Part shown: in pieces, positions 53,303-60,619 of the stretch | Numbering within the stretch: position 1 is the first letter of the stretch | Layout: each line of letters starts with the position of its first letter | Position numbers and translations under genes: made by a program | Origin: Synechococcus sp. C9 | GTDB lineage: Bacteria; Cyanobacteriota; Cyanobacteriia; Gloeomargaritales; Gloeomargaritaceae | Assembly (NCBI RefSeq): GCF_022984075.1 | Contig: NZ_JALAAD010000001.1 | Location: 682,001 to 746,000 of the forward strand | Direction: 5' to 3' | Length of the DNA stretch: 64,000 nucleotides | Notes under the pieces: generated by a model | Told to the model about the DNA's origin: nothing | The model's input: the letters and a program-made list of their open reading frames with translations, nothing else | The model's database searches: none

Positions 53303-54895
53303 GTGACGCCCATGACCCTCCACCGCCTCGCCCCGGAACTCATTGAACGGATGGCCGCTGGGGAAGTGATTGATTCCCTGGGGGCTGTGGTGCGGGAACT
53401 GGTGGAAAATGCCCTGGATGCCCAGGCCACCCACCTGCACCTGCGGGTGGAACCGGATGGGGTACGGCTGGCGGACAATGGGGTGGGAATGACCCCGGAA
53501 ATGCTTACCCTGGCGGCCACCGCCCACACCACCAGCAAAATTCAGCATCCCCAGGACTTGCATCACATCCAGACCCTCGGGTTTCGGGGGCAAGCCCTCT
53601 ACAGTCTGGCGCAATTGGCGGATTTGACCATTGCCAGCCGGTGTCCTTCTGCGCCCCAGGGTTGGCAGGTACGGTATGATGCCCAGGGGCAGGCGCACCC
53701 CCCCCAACCCGTTCCCCTCGCTCCCGGTACGGTAGTGACGGTACAGCGGCTGTTTGCGAATTGGCCGCACCGCCAGGCGGGTTTACCCAGTTGGCCCCAA
53801 CAACTGCGCCAGATTCAGCTGTGGATTCAGCAAATGGCCCTGTGTCATCCCCAGGTCACTTGGCAAGTGGAATTTCCCGGCAAAACCTGGCACCTCTGGC
53901 CGGGTACCCTGCGGGAGCGTTTGACCCAAATCCTGCCCCAGGTGGCGGACTCCCAGTGGCAAATCGGTCAGGAGGAACACCTCACCCTGGCGTTTGCCCT
54001 GCCGGATCAGCACCACCGCCCCCGCCCCGACCGGATTTGGCTGGCCGTCAATGGCCGCTGTGTGGAATGGCCCGAAGTGCATACCGCCATCCTCCAGCAT
54101 TTTCAACGGCTCCTGCCCCGGGGACGCTTTCCCCTCTTCTTTGCCCATTTCCATCTGCCGCCCTCAGTCGTGGACTGGCACCGCCACCCCGCCAAAACCC
54201 AACTGTACATCAAAAATTTAGAACATTGGCAAGCGAAATTACTGCATTTGTGCGAGCAAAGTATGAGCATTGCCCCCCCCAGCAAAACCGATTACCCCCG
54301 GGTGCAAAAACTGATGCAGGTGGCAGAAACCACCGCCCGCTACCACGCCCGCCCTACCCTCAAAGCCTTAGCGCAAATCCATCGCACCTATATCCTGGCG
54401 GAACACCCGGCGGGGTTGTGGCTGGTGGAACAACACATCGCCCATGAGCGGGTTTTGTATGAACAATTACAGTCCCAATGGCAGGGGATCACCCTAGACA
54501 GCCCGGTGATTTTGCCCCCCCTCAGCCCACAGCAAGTGGAGCGTTTGACCCAGTACGGATTGCCCCCCGAACCCTTTGGCCCCCAGCAATGGGCGGTGCG
54601 CCAGATTCCCCAGGTGTTGCGGGAACGTCCGGCGGAATGGGCCGATGCCCTGGTGGAACTGAGTCACTGCACCGACCGGGAACAGGCCACCGTGAATTTA
54701 GCCTGCCGCAGTGCGATTCGCAACGGCACGGACTTAACCCTCCCCCAGATGCAAACCCTGCTGGCGCAATGGCAGGCCACCCAAGCCCCCCGCACCTGCC
54801 CCCACGGGCGACCCATTTGCCTCACCCTGGCGGAAACCCAACTGGCACGGTTTTTCCGGCGGCATTGGGTCATTGGCAAAAGCTACGGGATTTAG
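53303..54895 (+). CDS. mutL: DNA mismatch repair protein MutL
   Basis: A 530-residue MutL. The GHKL ATPase part has IERMAAGEVIDSLGAVVREL, ENALDAQATHL, DNGVGM and GFRGQALYSL; the last has Gln where Glu is usual in GFRGEAL. The C-terminal part keeps an endonuclease-type motif, EQHIAHERVLYE in place of DQHAxxER, and CPHGRPICLTLAETQLARFF. Both sites are near-canonical, so activity is expected but untested. Start: ATG 53312 or GTG 53303. It overlaps the STAS gene stop by four bases. Confidence 0.94.
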   Translation: MTPMTLHRLAPELIERMAAGEVIDSLGAVVRELVENALDAQATHLHLRVEPDGVRLADNGVGMTPEMLTLAATAHTTSKIQHPQDLHHIQTLGFRGQALYSLAQLADLTIASRCPSAPQGWQVRYDAQGQAHPPQPVPLAPGTVVTVQRLFANWPHRQAGLPSWPQQLRQIQLWIQQMALCHPQVTWQVEFPGKTWHLWPGTLRERLTQILPQVADSQWQIGQEEHLTLAFALPDQHHRPRPDRIWLAVNGRCVEWPEVHTAILQHFQRLLPRGRFPLFFAHFHLPPSVVDWHRHPAKTQLYIKNLEHWQAKLLHLCEQSMSIAPPSKTDYPRVQKLMQVAETTARYHARPTLKALAQIHRTYILAEHPAGLWLVEQHIAHERVLYEQLQSQWQGITLDSPVILPPLSPQQVERLTQYGLPPEPFGPQQWAVRQIPQVLRERPAEWADALVELSHCTDREQATVNLACRSAIRNGTDLTLPQMQTLLAQWQATQAPRTCPHGRPICLTLAETQLARFFRRHWVIGKSYGI

Positions 54896-55257
54896 GAACG
54901 CCCCACGTTCTTAGCAAAATCCTCCTGATCCACATACACCATCAGTACTTTGTCCAAAGAAGTCATCCGCAACAGTTGCAGGATCATATGGCGGGGCGCA
55001 ATCAACCCCATCTGTCCCCCCAGCCCCCGCACGTGCTTATGGCAGGCCACCAACGCCCCCAACCCCGCACTATCCAAAAATTCTACCCGGGAGAGGTCAA
55101 TCCCCAAATAGCAGGGCTGACCCTGCACCACCGCCTCGTACTGTTGCCGAAAACGGGTCGCCTGGGTACTGTCTAGGCGGGTGATGGGCAAAGTAATGGT
55201 CGTCGGTGGTTGTCCGTAACTTTCCTCCGTTGCCGGGGTCAGGATGAAAAGTTCCAT
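54892..55257 (-). CDS. STAS-domain protein (anti-sigma-factor-antagonist-like)
   Basis: A 121-residue STAS domain. The core YLGIDLSRVEFLDSAGLGAL carries the serine that is phosphorylated in SpoIIAA/RsbV-type switches, near residue 63. LLRMTSLDKVLMVYVDQED is the C-terminal helix-strand. Partner kinase or phosphatase genes are not nearby, although a Hanks kinase is at 44745. It converges on mutL. Confidence 0.87.
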   Translation of the reverse strand: MELFILTPATEESYGQPPTTITLPITRLDSTQATRFRQQYEAVVQGQPCYLGIDLSRVEFLDSAGLGALVACHKHVRGLGGQMGLIAPRHMILQLLRMTSLDKVLMVYVDQEDFAKNVGRS

Positions 55258-55278
55258 AGGAAAATTTGGGGGAAGTGA

Positions 55279-55533
55279 TTACTCAGATAAATTATCACAG
55301 GCCACTGGTTCAAAACGATACACCGGGGTGGACATCATTCGGTCAGGGGGTTGACCCTCTACAATTAACCGTTGCAAGTGGGTCACCGTCTCCGGGGCAA
55401 ACAGCACTTCGCCGGTTTCCTCATCCACCCGTGCCGGGACATTTTCAAAGATGTAAAACATTCCATTCAATGCCAGTGAATAAGTAACCCGTTGATCTGT
55501 CAGGTTTTCTTGACTGTAGTGCTTGCCAGTCAT
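55279..55533 (-). CDS. YgiT-like antitoxin lacking zinc cysteines
   Basis: An 84-residue protein. RVTYSLALNGMFYIFENVPA, RVDEETGEVLFAPETV and THLQRL follow the YgiT-type pattern (VTL-x-L-x-x-x-G-x-x-x-x-x-ENVPA, then C-x-x-C-GE). The second CxxC is VDEETGE here and the first pair is absent, so the zinc knuckle is lost. Its ATG overlaps the stop of the upstream DUF4258 gene by four bases (ATGA). Antitoxin role is inferred from the pairing. ATG 55533 is chosen although the frame continues to 55566. Confidence 0.7.
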   Translation of the reverse strand: MTGKHYSQENLTDQRVTYSLALNGMFYIFENVPARVDEETGEVLFAPETVTHLQRLIVEGQPPDRMMSTPVYRFEPVACDNLSE

Positions 55534-55871
55534 GGGATTCTCCTTATGGTAAAGTCTTGATTCCATCGCTGAGGATCGGGTTGGTAAAGTGTAATTATTT
55601 TAATCAATGGGCGGCTCGAATAGCTAGATTGCATATGAATAGGTCTCCCCCGTAAAGTCAAACCACAAATCAGACAACTGGAACCATATTTATCGTCTGG
55701 GTAATCTTCAATGATGCGACCTTGGGCAATGGCTTCTTTAATCTCCTCAACTTGGATGTAACGAAGGATAGCTTGATCAACGGCGTGTTTAGAAAATTCA
55801 AATGCATTCCTGGCAAATTTTTCCCGAATCAGCCGCATTTCCTGGATCAACCTTTCTGAATCCATAGGCAT
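55530..55871 (-). CDS. DUF4258 protein, probable toxin
   Basis: A 113-residue protein. EFSKHAVDQAILRYIQVEEI, QGRIIEDYPDDKYGSSCLIC, GLTLRGRPIHMQSSY and IITLYQPDPQRW give the DUF4258 fold, related to RelE-like ribonucleases, with the conserved histidines and the YxPDPxxW end. In many bacteria DUF4258 precedes a YgiT-type antitoxin, as here. The gene order toxin-then-antitoxin is reversed from most systems. ATG 55871 or 55865. Confidence 0.8.
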   Translation of the reverse strand: MPMDSERLIQEMRLIREKFARNAFEFSKHAVDQAILRYIQVEEIKEAIAQGRIIEDYPDDKYGSSCLICGLTLRGRPIHMQSSYSSRPLIKIITLYQPDPQRWNQDFTIRRIP

Positions 55872-55939
55872 CAGGGCTAGCTTTGAATTCTCAACGGTTA
55901 TACTAATTTTAAGCGTTCCATTGCGGTACCCATCCTAAG

Positions 55940-56341
55940 ATGAAACAACGGGTCACCCTCACCTTTCCCCGCCAGATGGTACAAATCCCCATCACCTACC
56001 GCCTGGCCAAGGACTTTAATATCGCCGCCAACATCATTCGGGCCCAGGTCGCCCCCAACCAAGTGGGGAAATTGGTGGTGGAATTAGCCGGGGACATGGA
56101 TCAACTGGCGGCGGCGCTGGAATGGTTGGCCGATAGCGGCATCGAGGTCGCCCACAGTAGCCGGGAAATCCTGATTGATACGGAACGCTGTATCGACTGT
56201 GGCCTCTGCACCGGGATTTGCCCCACCCAAGCCCTCACCCTGGACCGGGAATTTCGGCTCCATTTCACCCGCACCCGCTGTATTGTCTGTGAGCAATGTA
56301 TTCCCACCTGCCCAGTCGTTGCCATTACCACCAACTTCTAA
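55940..56341 (+). CDS. NIL-domain ferredoxin, two [4Fe-4S] clusters
   Basis: A 133-residue protein. Residues 1-75 form a NIL ligand-binding domain (MKQRVTLTFPRQMVQIPITY; NIIRAQVAPNQVGKLVVELA). Residues 83-130 contain two CxxCxxCxxxCP motifs (CIDCGLCTGICP, CIVCEQCIPTCP). NIL domains elsewhere sense methionine or regulate transporters. The fusion to a bacterial-type ferredoxin is common in cyanobacteria and is thought to serve electron transfer in sulfur metabolism, which is not proven. Confidence 0.9.
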   Translation: MKQRVTLTFPRQMVQIPITYRLAKDFNIAANIIRAQVAPNQVGKLVVELAGDMDQLAAALEWLADSGIEVAHSSREILIDTERCIDCGLCTGICPTQALTLDREFRLHFTRTRCIVCEQCIPTCPVVAITTNF

Positions 56342-56531
56342 AATCCGGGCCCCAAGTGCCAGCGTTTGTACCAACTTCGTTCTTGTCAAGTCCTTGCCAA
56401 TCCCAGCGAAAGGTTGTTTAATAACTGATTAAGGTACTTAGATGCCAGAACGACACTGTCGCTTCTTCCAGAATTAAGCTCCCCTACAAGATCGGTACAT
56501 TTTCTTAGTCACTTAATCGTTACTTGCGACT

Positions 56532-56681
56532 ATGCCTAGAACCAAACCCCCTTCGGATCGTGTACTGACCATTCGTTTACCCAACGAGGAGCTTCTCAAA
56601 CTGGAAAGCTACTGCGCCGCCAAAGGTCGCACCAAGACCGATGTCCTGCGGGAACTGATTCGCAAACTCCGCAACAACTGA
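56532..56681 (+). CDS. Small ribbon-helix-helix (CopG-like) protein
   Basis: A 49-residue frame: MPRTKPPSDRVLTIRLPNEE followed by LLKLESYCAAKGRTKTDVLR and ELIRKLRNN. The strand VLTIRLPNE, helix LLKLESYCAAKG, turn RTKTD and helix VLRELIRKL match the RHH DNA-binding fold. Such 45-50-residue RHH proteins are common in cyanobacteria and can be autoregulatory. It is 52 bp before the nitrilase gene on the same strand. No adjacent toxin is seen, so this is not an evident antitoxin. Confidence 0.72.
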   Translation: MPRTKPPSDRVLTIRLPNEELLKLESYCAAKGRTKTDVLRELIRKLRNN

Positions 56682-56733
56682 CCCGCACCCCGATGCTCCG
56701 GTTCCCTGTCACGCCCCCTGCGCTCCCCTGCCG

Positions 56734-57546
56734 ATGATCCATTCCTACTTGGCGGCGGCGGTTCAGATGACCAGCGGTTCAGATGTGGAAAAAAATCTGG
56801 CCCAGGTGACTGAGTGGGTGGATTTGGCTTGCCACCGGGGCGCTACCCTGGTCGGTTTGCCGGAAAATTTCGCCTTCATGGGGGACGAACGGGAAAAGGT
56901 TGCCCAGGCGGCCCACATTGCCCAGGCGGCGGAGCAATGCCTGCGTACCCTCGCCCAACGGTTTCAAGTCACCCTACTGGCGGGGGGAATGCCCGTGCCG
57001 GTGGATGGGGAGCGGGTGGTGAACCGGGCGCTGGTGATTAGCCCTGATGGGCACATCCAAGTCCGTTATGACAAAGTCCATCTATTTGATGTCAATCTCC
57101 CGGACGGCAACACCTACCAGGAATCCCGCACGGTGCTGGCGGGGCTGACCCTACCGCCGGTCTATTCCCAGCCGGAATTGGGGCAGATTGGCTTGTCCAT
57201 CTGCTACGACGTGCGTTTTCCCGAACTGTATCGCCATCTGGCCAAAATCGGGGCGGAAATTCTCTTTATCCCGGCGGCGTTTACGGCCTACACGGGCAAG
57301 GATCACTGGCAAGTCCTCCTGCAAGCCCGGGCGATTGAAAATACCTGTTATGTCTTGGCACCGGCGCAGGTGGGGTGGCACTATCCCCGGCGGCAAACCC
57401 ACGGCCACGCCATGATTATTGACCCCTGGGGGGTGGTGCTGGCGGATGCGGGGGATCAACCAGGGCTGGCAATTGCGGAAATCAACCCGGAACGGTTGGC
57501 GCAAGTCCGGCGGCAAATGCCCAGTCTCCAGCATCGGGTTTTTTAG
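56734..57546 (+). CDS. Carbon-nitrogen hydrolase (Nit1/Nit2-like)
   Basis: A 270-residue nitrilase-superfamily amidase. The catalytic triad is visible: Glu44 (LPENFAFMG), Lys114 (RYDKVHLFDV) and Cys157 (LSICYDVRFPE). The closest pattern is the Nit1 (deaminated glutathione amidase) branch. The omega-amidase Nit2 branch is an alternative. It would clear wrongly transaminated glutathione. It overlaps the 3' end of ldpA by 65 bp on the opposite strand. Confidence 0.9.
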   Translation: MIHSYLAAAVQMTSGSDVEKNLAQVTEWVDLACHRGATLVGLPENFAFMGDEREKVAQAAHIAQAAEQCLRTLAQRFQVTLLAGGMPVPVDGERVVNRALVISPDGHIQVRYDKVHLFDVNLPDGNTYQESRTVLAGLTLPPVYSQPELGQIGLSICYDVRFPELYRHLAKIGAEILFIPAAFTAYTGKDHWQVLLQARAIENTCYVLAPAQVGWHYPRRQTHGHAMIIDPWGVVLADAGDQPGLAIAEINPERLAQVRRQMPSLQHRVF

Positions 57547-58480
57547 GGGCAATCAGTTCCTGAGCAGTCCGCACAGCGGCGGCTAAAACGTCTGCGTTGT
57601 CTAAATTTTGTAAATACGGTTGCAGTAATTTCCGGGCGTAACTGCCGTAGGCCACCCCATGCACAGGCAGGTTTAATTTTTGTACTAAAGGCCAAGTTGC
57701 CTGATTGGTGCCCCCCGCCAATTGGACAAACCCCGGCGGCCCCTGATCCAGAATTTTTTGCGCCAGCCGTATGGTTGCCCAGGTGGTGCCTGCCCCAATA
57801 TCCCCACTCATGGGACGGCCATCCGCTTGCCAGATCAATGCACAGGGCAAAGGTGTAATAATTTTATACAAATTCCATAAGTACGGAATCACCTGTGGAT
57901 GGTCGGGACAACTAATTGCTAAAACCTGTAACCGGTGCACCCAGGGCTGAAGTTCCCGCCACAGGTGGGCAAAACTGGTTTCATGCCCGGTTTGGGTGTG
58001 GATTTCCAGGGCGGCAATCGGTTGGTGGTGCAGTAATTCAATCACGGCGGCGGGACGGTGGACGTAGGTGCGGGCGGTGATGTACTGGTAGGGGCAAATT
58101 TCCAAACAACGCCCACAGCCATAGCAACGGGCCGCATCCACCCCAGCGGTGCTAATCGCCGCTACCGGGCATACCCGTTCACAGGGGCGGGGGCAATCCG
58201 GGGGGCACACCTGCGGGTCAAAATGGGCCTTGCGGAAGTGGGGGTCCGTATCGTCGTTCAAACTCACCATCAACAAGGGGGGTGGGGTTCCTGCCCGTTG
58301 AATGCCTCGCCCAGCCGCCGCCACCACCGCCGGGTCCGCACACACATCAATGCAGTTCACCCCCGCCAGGGTAAAGACCCAACTCAGGGGTTCGATGCTG
58401 GCTGTGTCCTGATAGCTGGCACCGCAGATGAGTTTCGACCAGGAACCTGCTTTCAGTGCCCTTAGATGGCCTGAATCCAC
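57482..58480 (-). CDS. ldpA: Light-dependent period protein LdpA (iron-sulfur clock input)
   Basis: A 332-residue iron-sulfur protein that conveys redox state to the Kai circadian clock in Synechococcus elongatus. The start LRALKAGSWSKLICGASYQD and AGVNCIDVCADPAVV match LdpA. Cysteine clusters are VCPPDCPRPCERVCP and CYGCGRCLEICPY. The C-terminal half is the LdpA-specific domain. GTG 58480 is taken as start, 19 bp inside the YCII gene. It ends the minus-strand run thyX-dcd-YCII-ldpA. Confidence 0.9.
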   Translation of the reverse strand: MDSGHLRALKAGSWSKLICGASYQDTASIEPLSWVFTLAGVNCIDVCADPAVVAAAGRGIQRAGTPPPLLMVSLNDDTDPHFRKAHFDPQVCPPDCPRPCERVCPVAAISTAGVDAARCYGCGRCLEICPYQYITARTYVHRPAAVIELLHHQPIAALEIHTQTGHETSFAHLWRELQPWVHRLQVLAISCPDHPQVIPYLWNLYKIITPLPCALIWQADGRPMSGDIGAGTTWATIRLAQKILDQGPPGFVQLAGGTNQATWPLVQKLNLPVHGVAYGSYARKLLQPYLQNLDNADVLAAAVRTAQELIAPKKPDAGDWAFAAGLAPTVPG

Positions 58481-58731
58481 GGAATGACCTCGTAATCCGT
58501 CCAAATCCCGTTTTGCCAGTAGGGGTCCTGTTCGATCAAGGTTTGCACCTGGGTCGCATCCGCCGCCTCATAAATGCCAAAAAACCGCCGCAAATCTTGG
58601 GTGGGGCCAATGGTGACCAGCACCCCCTGGGCTTTTTGTTGCGCCAAACCCGCCAAGTGCGCCTCCCGATATGGTGCCCGTTTGGTTGCCACTTCGTCGC
58701 AATAGTGGCCGGTCACGATAAACTTGGCCAT
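58462..58731 (-). CDS. YCII-family protein
   Basis: An 89-residue YCII domain: MAKFIVTGHYCDEVATKRAP, REAHLAGLAQQKAQGVLVTI, FFGIYEAADATQVQTLIEQD, and VIPWIQAI at the end. The conserved His is in REAHLAG. Members are ferredoxin-fold proteins, some with dehydrochlorinase or lyase-like activity, most unknown. The start ATG 58731 lies 7 bp after dcd, so it is in an operon with it. It overlaps ldpA by 19 bp. Confidence 0.85.
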   Translation of the reverse strand: MAKFIVTGHYCDEVATKRAPYREAHLAGLAQQKAQGVLVTIGPTQDLRRFFGIYEAADATQVQTLIEQDPYWQNGIWTDYEVIPWIQAI

Positions 58732-58738
58732 CGCCCCC

Positions 58739-59254
58739 TTACCCTTTGGAACCCTGCGCCTGTCGGTCAAAATTATACCGCCCCGTCTCCCCGTAATGAC
58801 GTTGGGGCACATTCGACAAACGGTGCAAAATCACCTGGGCAATTTTCAACCCCGGATAAATCCCCAACCGCCGGAACCGGGTCGTATTCCGTAGCGCCAT
58901 CGTCAGATGGGAACCCTGCCACCCTGGGTCCAACCATAATGCTAGGGCTAAATCAAACCCTTCCCGCGCCCGGGAGGACTTGAGCCGCACCTCGCCAGCG
59001 GTAAATAGGGGGATGTGAAACACCTCCAAAGAAGCCACCAAAAGCCAGGTTTGGGGTGCCAAAATGTAGGGCTGGTTAATATCATAATTACTTAAATCCA
59101 GTGGTATTTGTTCCCCGTCCTCCTGCTCAATTAAACCGGACGTACCGATGCGAATATCTAAAGAAGCTGGATTAATCAAACTGGGGTCAAAAGGAGCAAC
59201 CAAGGGTGGGTTTGCTTGACAGAGTTGATTCAGTTCGTGGTCGGTAAGAATCAT
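58739..59254 (-). CDS. dcd: dCTP deaminase
   Basis: Converts dCTP to dUTP, feeding dTMP synthesis. A 171-residue homotrimeric beta-barrel enzyme: PFDPSLINPASLDIRIGTSG, the catalytic SSRAREGFDLALALWLDPGW block and IYPGLKIAQVILHRL. It is close to dUTPase in fold, but the SSRAREG motif fits Dcd. Its ATG overlaps the thyX stop by four bases, and it is followed by YCII 7 bp later. The pairing with thyX gives one dTTP-supply operon. Confidence 0.9.
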   Translation of the reverse strand: MILTDHELNQLCQANPPLVAPFDPSLINPASLDIRIGTSGLIEQEDGEQIPLDLSNYDINQPYILAPQTWLLVASLEVFHIPLFTAGEVRLKSSRAREGFDLALALWLDPGWQGSHLTMALRNTTRFRRLGIYPGLKIAQVILHRLSNVPQRHYGETGRYNFDRQAQGSKG

Positions 59255-60228
59255 AGATTTTGCTCTGATGAATTAAGTGAATACAGGGGGGAACTACCAT
59301 CTTCAATCATCGCCCGATAGCTATAAAACCCCCGGAAATTGCGGGTAAATACCGGCGCAGTTTGTCCTGGGATCAAAGCATAGCAGGGAATTTTGGGGGG
59401 AGCGATAAAATACTCACTGACTGCCATTGCGCTATGTTCCAAAGGCCCCATGTGCCCATCCTGTAATAGTTGGTTATGCAGTCGCACATCCTCTTGCACA
59501 TCCCGTTTGCCGTCATGGGTGGCGTAGGATAACCGGGCACATCTCGCCGTCGCCACTTGTAATTGTTCTGATAAAGATAAACCAGGCGGCATTTGATCCC
59601 CAAAGGGAATATGCCATTCCCCTGGTTTTAATTCTTCAGGAATAGATTGATCAATCTTACTTTTAATCGCAATTGCCCAGGTTCTAAATTCAGGGCGACA
59701 GGGTTTATCCGTTCGCAGGTGAAAGAAATTGTCCCACTCGGTCGCCGTGATGAGAATGGGAATCCGCATAAACGGTTTAAGCAAGTCGTTGACGTGTTGT
59801 TTATGCACCCCTTGCTCTGCCAATTTACGAGCCAATTTGATATTTTGCTCTAAGGCAGACATCCAAATGGTTTCATTGGTTTGCTGAAAAGCCGGGTCGT
59901 CAATTTCTATCCCCTGCATCCCCTTTTGATGTTGACTGAATTGGGGGATAAATGGGTCATCTAAAATGCGCTGAATCACTCGCTCCACCGGAATTGCCCG
60001 TGATGAACCACTGGAACGGCTGGTGACTTCCGTGAAGGGGTTGGTATCCCCTAGCACCTCCACCATCCCCCCCTGGCGCAACAGCCGATGGGTTGCTAAT
60101 TCTTGTAACAGCGTGTAAGGGAAGCGGGTCAATAGCACCGTCACCATCCGGTCGCCCGTGGCTTGGTTGCGGGAATCGGCTTTAATTTTTATGTCGCCGG
60201 GGTCGGTCATGGCTTGGCAACCGTTCAT
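59251..60228 (-). CDS. thyX: FAD-dependent thymidylate synthase (divergent ThyX motif)
   Basis: A 325-residue flavin-dependent thymidylate synthase, methylating dUMP to dTMP. The ThyX motif is split: ELATHRLLRQGG, about 16 residues of insert, then EVTSRSSGSSRAIPVERVIQ. The C-terminal active-site block is DGHMGPLEHSAMAVSEYF. The common ThyX motif RHRxxSxNxxSxR is therefore only partly kept. ATG 60228 has an AGGTGA before it, and 60210 is also possible. It is first in the thyX-dcd-YCII-ldpA run. Confidence 0.88.
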   Translation of the reverse strand: MNGCQAMTDPGDIKIKADSRNQATGDRMVTVLLTRFPYTLLQELATHRLLRQGGMVEVLGDTNPFTEVTSRSSGSSRAIPVERVIQRILDDPFIPQFSQHQKGMQGIEIDDPAFQQTNETIWMSALEQNIKLARKLAEQGVHKQHVNDLLKPFMRIPILITATEWDNFFHLRTDKPCRPEFRTWAIAIKSKIDQSIPEELKPGEWHIPFGDQMPPGLSLSEQLQVATARCARLSYATHDGKRDVQEDVRLHNQLLQDGHMGPLEHSAMAVSEYFIAPPKIPCYALIPGQTAPVFTRNFRGFYSYRAMIEDGSSPLYSLNSSEQNL

Positions 60229-60366
60229 TCACCTGGCAGTGCCATTCCTTGTGATTGTAACAAGGTTATTCCTGGGGGGAAAGGGCTTGACCTCTCCCAC
60301 AATGCAATTATTTTTTATTTGTTCTTGATTAGGTAGTGCTATCTAAGTAATTGTTGATTATTACAA

Positions 60367-60467
60367 TATAGCAGTCCTAAATGAGAATGGAACAGGGGTC
60401 GCAGGGGCACCGCCCCCGTACTTGGTTCTAGGGAATTTGTGTTGATTAATCGAATGGGATGGCTCTA
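60367..60467 (+). repeat. Family-1 MITE-like repeat
   Basis: Left end TATAGCAGTCCTAAATGAGA, core GGTCGCAGGGGCACCGCCCC then TTGGTTCT, right end diverged (GGGATGGCTCTA). About 101 bp. Confidence 0.8.
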
Positions 60468-60478
60468 TTGAGAAAGCC

Positions 60479-60530
60479 AGGGGTCGCAGGGCACCGCCCC
60501 GTCTTGGTTCTCGATAACCTTGTGATTGCC
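60479..60530 (+). repeat. Partial family-1 repeat, subtype of position 1
   Basis: Core AGGGGTCGCAGGGCACCGCC then CCGTCTTGGTTCTCGATAAC, without the usual right terminus. It resembles the copy at 1-70 more than its immediate neighbour. Confidence 0.65.
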
Positions 60531-60619
60531 ACATCCCATGACACGAATAAAAGTGTACTGGGCTGGTTGCCACCCCAAAAAGTGTCCTATGGTGTGGATC
60601 AGCCAGTTGAGGTTTGCCC

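Larger units (their letters stand above)
60229..60619. other. Intergenic region (391 bp) with two family-1 repeats
   Basis: Divergent spacer between thyX and the TauE-MsrQ fusion gene. It holds a full family-1 copy (60367-60467) and a partial one (60479-60530). No gene was found. The AT-rich block at 60290-60360 may carry the thyX promoter. Confidence 0.5.
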
